Assembly (NCBI GenBank): GCA_949282965.1
Contig: CASDQW010000095.1
Location: 1-36,338, forward strand
Direction: 5' to 3'
Origin: an uncultured Lentisphaeria bacterium
Lineage (GTDB): Bacteria; Verrucomicrobiota; Lentisphaeria; Victivallales; Victivallaceae
DNA length: 36,338 nucleotides
Position numbers and translations under genes: made by a program. The notes under the pieces were generated by a model that did no database searches, was not told where the DNA came from, and saw nothing but the letters and a program-made list of their open reading frames with translations. This document shows positions 33,143-36,338 of the stretch, piece by piece; within the stretch, counting starts at the first letter, position 1, and every line of letters starts with the position of its first letter.

Positions 33143-34012
33143 ATGAACCCGGTGCAACTGATCTCAAGAGCGTTTGAGCAGCGGGATTTCGGTATCGGCG
33201 GAGATCGGTTTCATTTTGAATTCGGTTCGGACAGGCCGCTGCTGCTGCATCTGGACGTCTACCGGACCGGATGCAGTTTGCGGAAACAGGAGGAACGCTA
33301 CCGTCATCCGTCGCCGCCGTTCTGCCGGTTGTTCCGGTTCGGCGGCGAAGCCTTCGGGGGAATCGTCGTGATCGATGGAAAGGAAGCCTCCTTTGCCCCG
33401 GATCGGATCTACCTGCTCAATGCGGAACATCCGTTCGAGGTGATCTACCGGCCGGGAAGCCGCCTGTACTACGCGCATTTTCTGCTGACGGACGGAACGA
33501 GACAATCGGTTTTTTCGGAATCGCCCGGATTGCTGAGCATCCGGCGGCCGGAGTTGAACTGTTTCTTTGACTTCTGCTGGGCGGAGGCGCGGTTCGGGAG
33601 CCGGCAGGCCGCGCTGGTCGGCGCTCTGTTTGAATTTCTGGAGCCGGAGCGGGAACGGCTGCTGCTGCGGGAGGAGCTGTTCCGCGCCTTTGCCCCCATG
33701 CTGACGGTGATTGAAAACACGCCGGCGGCGCAGGTCCGCGTGGCGGAACTGGCGGAGGCCATGGGCATGACGCCCTCGGCACTGTCCCGGAATTTTCTGC
33801 GCAAGGTCGGCGTGCCGCTGAAACAATATCTGGATCAGCGTTATCTTCAGCGGGCGGCGGAATGGCTGATCCACACGGAACGGCATCTGTCCGAAGTGGC
33901 GGAACTTCTGGGGCACCGCGATCCCCATTATTTTTATCACGCCTTTCACCGGATCGCCGGGGTTTCGCCCGGCGAATACCGGAAACGTTGGAAGCATCCG
34001 CCGGACGCCTGA
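33143..34012 (+). CDS. AraC-family transcriptional regulator
   Basis: 289 aa. N-terminal cupin-like ligand-binding domain (~20-150: FHFEFGSDRPLLLHLD, FAPDRIYLLNAEHPFEVIY, RLYYAHFLLTD). The C-terminal double-HTH AraC domain spans ~195-285: VRVAELAEAMGMTPSALSRN, FLRKVGVPLKQYLDQRYL, then HLSEVAELLGHRDPHYFYHA and FHRIAGVSPGEYRKRW. The second HTH is the diagnostic P-x-x-F/Y-x-x-x-F-k-r-x-x-G-x-S-P-x-x-Y-R pattern. It activates sugar-use genes in relatives; effector unknown. The start ATG 33143 is 15 bases after the GntR gene, with no strong ribosome site, so translational coupling is likely. The downstream gene is convergent. Confidence 0.9.
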   Translation: MNPVQLISRAFEQRDFGIGGDRFHFEFGSDRPLLLHLDVYRTGCSLRKQEERYRHPSPPFCRLFRFGGEAFGGIVVIDGKEASFAPDRIYLLNAEHPFEVIYRPGSRLYYAHFLLTDGTRQSVFSESPGLLSIRRPELNCFFDFCWAEARFGSRQAALVGALFEFLEPERERLLLREELFRAFAPMLTVIENTPAAQVRVAELAEAMGMTPSALSRNFLRKVGVPLKQYLDQRYLQRAAEWLIHTERHLSEVAELLGHRDPHYFYHAFHRIAGVSPGEYRKRWKHPPDA

Positions 34013-34075
34013 GGCGAATCAGAACATCCGGCTGTTGCGGTCGTATTTCCGTTTGGGGAGCGTGACTTCTTCCCG

Positions 34076-34813
34076 TCAGCGCCGGCTGATCCAATACCGG
34101 GTGCGGAGGTCTTCGCTGTATCCCGGAGACCAGATTTTCCGGTGTTGCAGGGATTCCGCGTGCCCGTCCGCCCAAAGTATGTTGGTGGTTCCCCGATGGC
34201 GTTCAGCCAGCACGCCCTGCCAGGTGAGGCTCTGCAGATAGCATTGCACGAAATAGTACCCGAGACCGTTGTCGGACGGCTGATCCAGGCCGGAACACAT
34301 ATAATCCGCCCTCAGGAAAAACTCGCCGTGGGATACAACAGTCGCTGACGGAGAGGTGACCCGGGTGATTTTGCAATCGGCCGTCTTTTGGTCATTTTTG
34401 ACGTCCCATCCGGCAAAATCGCGGTTGATGCCGTAGGAATAGGTATAATACCCGTCGCTCCGGTTGTCCTGCCGGTTATTAGCGAAACGATTGTGTAATG
34501 CTTCCAGCGTTCTCGGCTGTGAGGGGCAGCCGGTCAATTGCCAGTGCCGGGTAATGCCGGAACGCCACAGCATGGTGTACCAGGTTCGATTCATGTTGGT
34601 TGGAAAAATGACCGGCGTAATGTAATCATCAAACGTATCACAATAAAGAGCACTGAACAATCCTAGTTGTTTCAAATTCGACATACACTGTATGGATCTT
34701 GCCTTTTCCCTTGCCGCATTGAGTGCCGGCAGCAACATGGCCGCCAGAATGGTGATGATCGCGATTACCACCAACAATTCAACCAGCGTAAAGCGACGAT
34801 CAGTTGCGTTCAT
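34076..34813 (-). CDS. Pseudopilin-type protein (prepilin N-terminal methylation motif, H-x9-DG tail)
   Basis: 245 aa. The N-terminus [14 protein letters not shown] followed by [17 protein letters not shown] is a type IV prepilin/type II secretion pseudopilin leader; processing would be before FTLVE, with the +5 Glu present. Then [18 protein letters not shown] marks the long alpha-1 helix. The C-terminus has [16 protein letters not shown], the H-x9-DG-type end common to the many pseudopilin-like proteins of Lentisphaerota and Planctomycetota. Two or more cysteines lie in the globular part. ATG 34813 has AGAAAGG upstream and a promoter at 34859-34888. It is divergent from a frameshifted AraC gene. 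It probably forms part of a pilus-like or secretion assembly; exact role unknown. Confidence 0.88.
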   Translation of the reverse strand: MNATDRRFTLVELLVVIAIITILAAMLLPALNAAREKARSIQCMSNLKQLGLFSALYCDTFDDYITPVIFPTNMNRTWYTMLWRSGITRHWQLTGCPSQPRTLEALHNRFANNRQDNRSDGYYTYSYGINRDFAGWDVKNDQKTADCKITRVTSPSATVVSHGEFFLRADYMCSGLDQPSDNGLGYYFVQCYLQSLTWQGVLAERHRGTTNILWADGHAESLQHRKIWSPGYSEDLRTRYWISRR

Positions 34814-34858
34814 TTTGCGAGCCTTTCTGTAATTGGATGATCTGCGATCGCTGTTCTG

Positions 34859-34888
34859 ATAATAGTATAGCAGCTAAAAAGGTGTAAA
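34859..34888 (-). promoter_or_regulatory. Candidate promoter for the pseudopilin gene
   Basis: On the minus strand, TTTACA (34888-34883), 18-base spacer and TATTAT (34864-34859); each hexamer matches 5 of 6. The -35 overlaps the inverted repeat at 34885-34901, which could serve as an operator. Confidence 0.5.
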
Positions 34889-34901
34889 AATTGTATTTTT
34901 A
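34885..34901. repeat. Inverted repeat in the pseudopilin/AraC divergent region
   Basis: TAAAAAT (34885-34891) pairs with ATTTTTA (34895-34901) across a 3-base centre. It is AT-rich, overlaps the -35 of the leftward promoter, and is the only clear symmetry in the 148-base divergent gap. An AraC-type operator is possible, but AraC sites are usually direct repeats. Confidence 0.4.
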
Positions 34902-34961
34902 TACGATTTTCTCTTGTTTTCAGCCCTTATTTTCAAAATGGATTCACATATATTATGAACT

Positions 34962-35875
34962 ATGATGAATCCTTCGGCGTTGATGATTGCACATCGGGGA
35001 CGTTGTTTCCGAATCAAGCTGTTTGCCTGCGGCATCGTGGATTATTCCAATTATCCGTCGGTGCGGCACAGCCATCCGGTCTATCATCTGATTCTGGTGT
35101 CCAGAGGACAGCATTATTTTGATTGTGAATCCCGCGGTACGGAACTGGTCGGCACCAATACGCTGCTGCTGATTAATCCCGATGAGGAGCATCAGTTTCG
35201 GCAGATAGCCGGTGAACGCTTTGAGCACATCGGATTTCTATGGCGCCTGATTGACGAAGAGGGGCGGGAAGCGCGGTTTCCTCTACAGGAGTTGCTCGGC
35301 ATTCCTGCTGAAAAATGCCCGGGGGCAGCCATCTGCCGGATTTCCCCGTTGGAGGCGCAGAAGTGCCGGGATCAATACCGGAAACTATTGGTGCGGATGG
35401 ATGAAAACAGCTGGCAGTTTCAATTTTTCAGTATGGTCTATTCTCTGCTGGAACATTTCCGGAACAGTCCGGAGTTGGAGCGGGATCGCTTGTGGGAGTC
35501 TGTGGCGCAAATTCTGGAGAAAAATGTGGGCAATGCCGCATTCTCTCCGGCCGCGCTGGGGAAGGCACTCGGTAAGAAGCCGGATTATCTGAGTACCGGG
35601 TACCGCGCAGAACCGGGAGAACCATCCGCAGTGTTCTGTTGCAGAAGAGAATGGATCAGGCGCAGCTGCTTCTCTATGAAACAGACGAACCGATTTCAGC
35701 AGTTGCTGGGCAATGTGGCTTTGCCAATATAGGAAATTTTTATCGCTGTTTCCGAGAACAGTTCGGTATTTCCCCATTGAAATTCCGGCAGCGGAAACGG
35801 GATTTTTCGGAATTTTTCTACACTAGATATCAGCGGGTCGTACACGCGGATCCGCGGGCGGTCGTGGAGCTGTGA
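34962..35875 (+). pseudogene. AraC-family regulator broken by a single-base frameshift
   Basis: Starts at ATG 34962 (or 34965); no clear ribosome site. The sensor domain (~1-175: HSHPVYHLILVSRGQHYF, LLLINPDEEHQFRQI) and first HTH (~195-215: FSPAALGKALGKKPDYLS) are in one frame. That frame then runs into unrelated sequence and stops at 35732. The rest of the AraC domain (VLLQKRMDQAQLLLYE, ISAVAGQCGFANIGNFYRCF, REQFGISPLKFRQ) continues in the next frame to the stop at 35875. Adding one A in the AA at 35611-35612 restores RAETGRTIRSVLLQKRMDQ, which lines up with the family pattern without gaps. So the lesion is a 1-base deletion there, or a sequencing error. Its GC content looks lower than that of neighbours. 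Confidence 0.85.
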
Positions 35876-35914
35876 GTGGTGTTGGGGGCTTGTCATTCCT
35901 GAGAACAGAAAAAA

Positions 35915-35941
35915 CGCGCCGGAAGATCATCTTCCGGCGCG
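35915..35941. terminator. Terminator hairpin, mainly for the leftward beta-helix-like gene
   Basis: A perfect 13-bp inverted repeat (arms 35915-35927 and 35929-35941 around one base; CGCGCCGG... stem, effective loop of a few bases). On the minus strand it is followed by six T (35914-35909), a good rho-independent signal 21 bases after the leftward stop. On the plus strand GTCTTT follows, so it may also serve the AraC gene. Confidence 0.8.
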
Positions 35942-35962
35942 GTCTTTCCTCCCGGCTTCCGG

Positions 35963-36338
35963 TCATTTGGCCCGATAGAGTTCAGGATTGATCCGGTTGA
36001 GGCTCCAGGAAACCTTGCCGCCGCGTCCCAGCAGATTGCCGGCAGCACGTCCCAGAAATTCATCCGTCAAGCCCCGGTTGTCGCCGTTGAAGACGCAATC
36101 GAGGAAATTGACGCGGGGCTGGTTGGCGACGGTGAATTTCGCTCCTTCGAATTCGCAGTCGCGGAAGGTCGCGTTCACATTGCGCAGCTCCATATCCCCC
36201 AGCCTGTCGCAGCCCTGCATCACCAGCGGGAAGGAGGGGCCCTGATTGTGATTGATCCGCACGCCGAGCTTGCCCTTTCCGTCGAGCACGACGTTGTCGA
36301 TCAGCAGCCGGGAGGGCATGATCAATGGATGGGCGTAG
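35963..36338 (-). CDS. C-terminal end of a beta-helix-like secreted protein (cut by window end)
   Basis: The reading frame is open to the right edge, so the start lies outside; ~125 residues are visible. They show the strand-turn periodicity of a right-handed parallel beta-helix: LLIDNVVLDGKGKLGVRI, PLVMQGCDRLGDMELRN, VNATFRDCEFEGAKFTV, ANQPRVNFLDCVFNGDN. The final part (LGRAAGNLLGRGGKVSWSL) leaves the helix. Such folds are common in pectate-lyase-type and other glycan-active enzymes, but no catalytic residues can be placed in this fragment. A terminator follows the stop. The identity of the full gene cannot be known from the window. Confidence 0.55.
   Translation of the reverse strand, partial: YAHPLIMPSRLLIDNVVLDGKGKLGVRINHNQGPSFPLVMQGCDRLGDMELRNVNATFRDCEFEGAKFTVANQPRVNFLDCVFNGDNRGLTDEFLGRAAGNLLGRGGKVSWSLNRINPELYRAK

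Overview
The window is a GC-rich bacterial chromosome segment with dense gene packing. It looks like a member of the PVC group, most likely Lentisphaerota (Victivallis-like). The pointers are a pseudopilin with a RFTLVELL cleavage site and a C-terminal H-x9-DG-type end, a GntR-headed regulator with a LacI-type sensor, several AraC regulators, a very large secreted heparinase II/III-type lyase, and many secreted proteins or lipoproteins. This assignment is an inference from gene style, not from a marker gene. Nothing points to a phage, plasmid, insertion sequence or CRISPR array.

Layout, left to right. (1) 1-5977, rightward: the tail of an MFS transporter, a 1192-residue heparinase II/III-family protein and a beta-propeller lipoprotein, which looks like a polysaccharide or uronate utilisation cluster. 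It ends at a perfect 14-bp bidirectional terminator (6000-6033). (2) 9104-6045, leftward: lipoprotein, TadA, C39-like cysteine peptidase and sugar-phosphate isomerase/epimerase. The first three are coupled by 4-base ATGA overlaps. (3) 9247-9320: tRNA-Gly(CCC), then a leftward acetyl-xylan-esterase-type enzyme. (4) 10811-13687, rightward: a two-TM/TPR-like protein and a double-length PilT-type ATPase carrying two complete ATPase modules. (5) 19341-13674, leftward: PMCA-type Ca2+ ATPase, Na/Pi cotransporter with an N-terminal lipoprotein/Ig-like extension, and a DUF2062 membrane protein, coupled by two ATGA overlaps. (6) A small secreted protein (leftward) diverges from a copper-type P1B ATPase with a very recent YHS-domain duplication. 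(7) A leftward HSL-type esterase, a rightward TMTC-like membrane protein with TPR tail, and a leftward QueH. (8) 26078-31826, rightward: a YejB-like ABC permease without partners, a U32/RlhA-like protein, a MoxR ATPase, and a PHP-domain protein fused to what looks like a dead metallophosphoesterase. (9) 31938-36338, regulatory: a perfect-consensus sigma-70 promoter with a palindrome in its spacer drives a GntR/LacI hybrid regulator plus an AraC regulator. These are followed by a pseudopilin gene, a divergent frameshifted AraC gene and the end of a leftward beta-helix-like protein.

Functional themes are acquisition and breakdown of complex carbohydrate (lyase, propeller, esterases, isomerase, AraC/GntR control), ion and phosphate homeostasis (Ca2+ ATPase, Na/Pi, Cu ATPase), type IV pilus or secretion motors, and tRNA modification (TadA, QueH). 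The most unusual items are the fused double PilT, the lipoprotein-headed Na/Pi transporter, the MPE-like/PHP fusion next to MoxR, and the pinpointed single-base deletion in the AraC gene. No intergenic stretch exceeds 300 bases.
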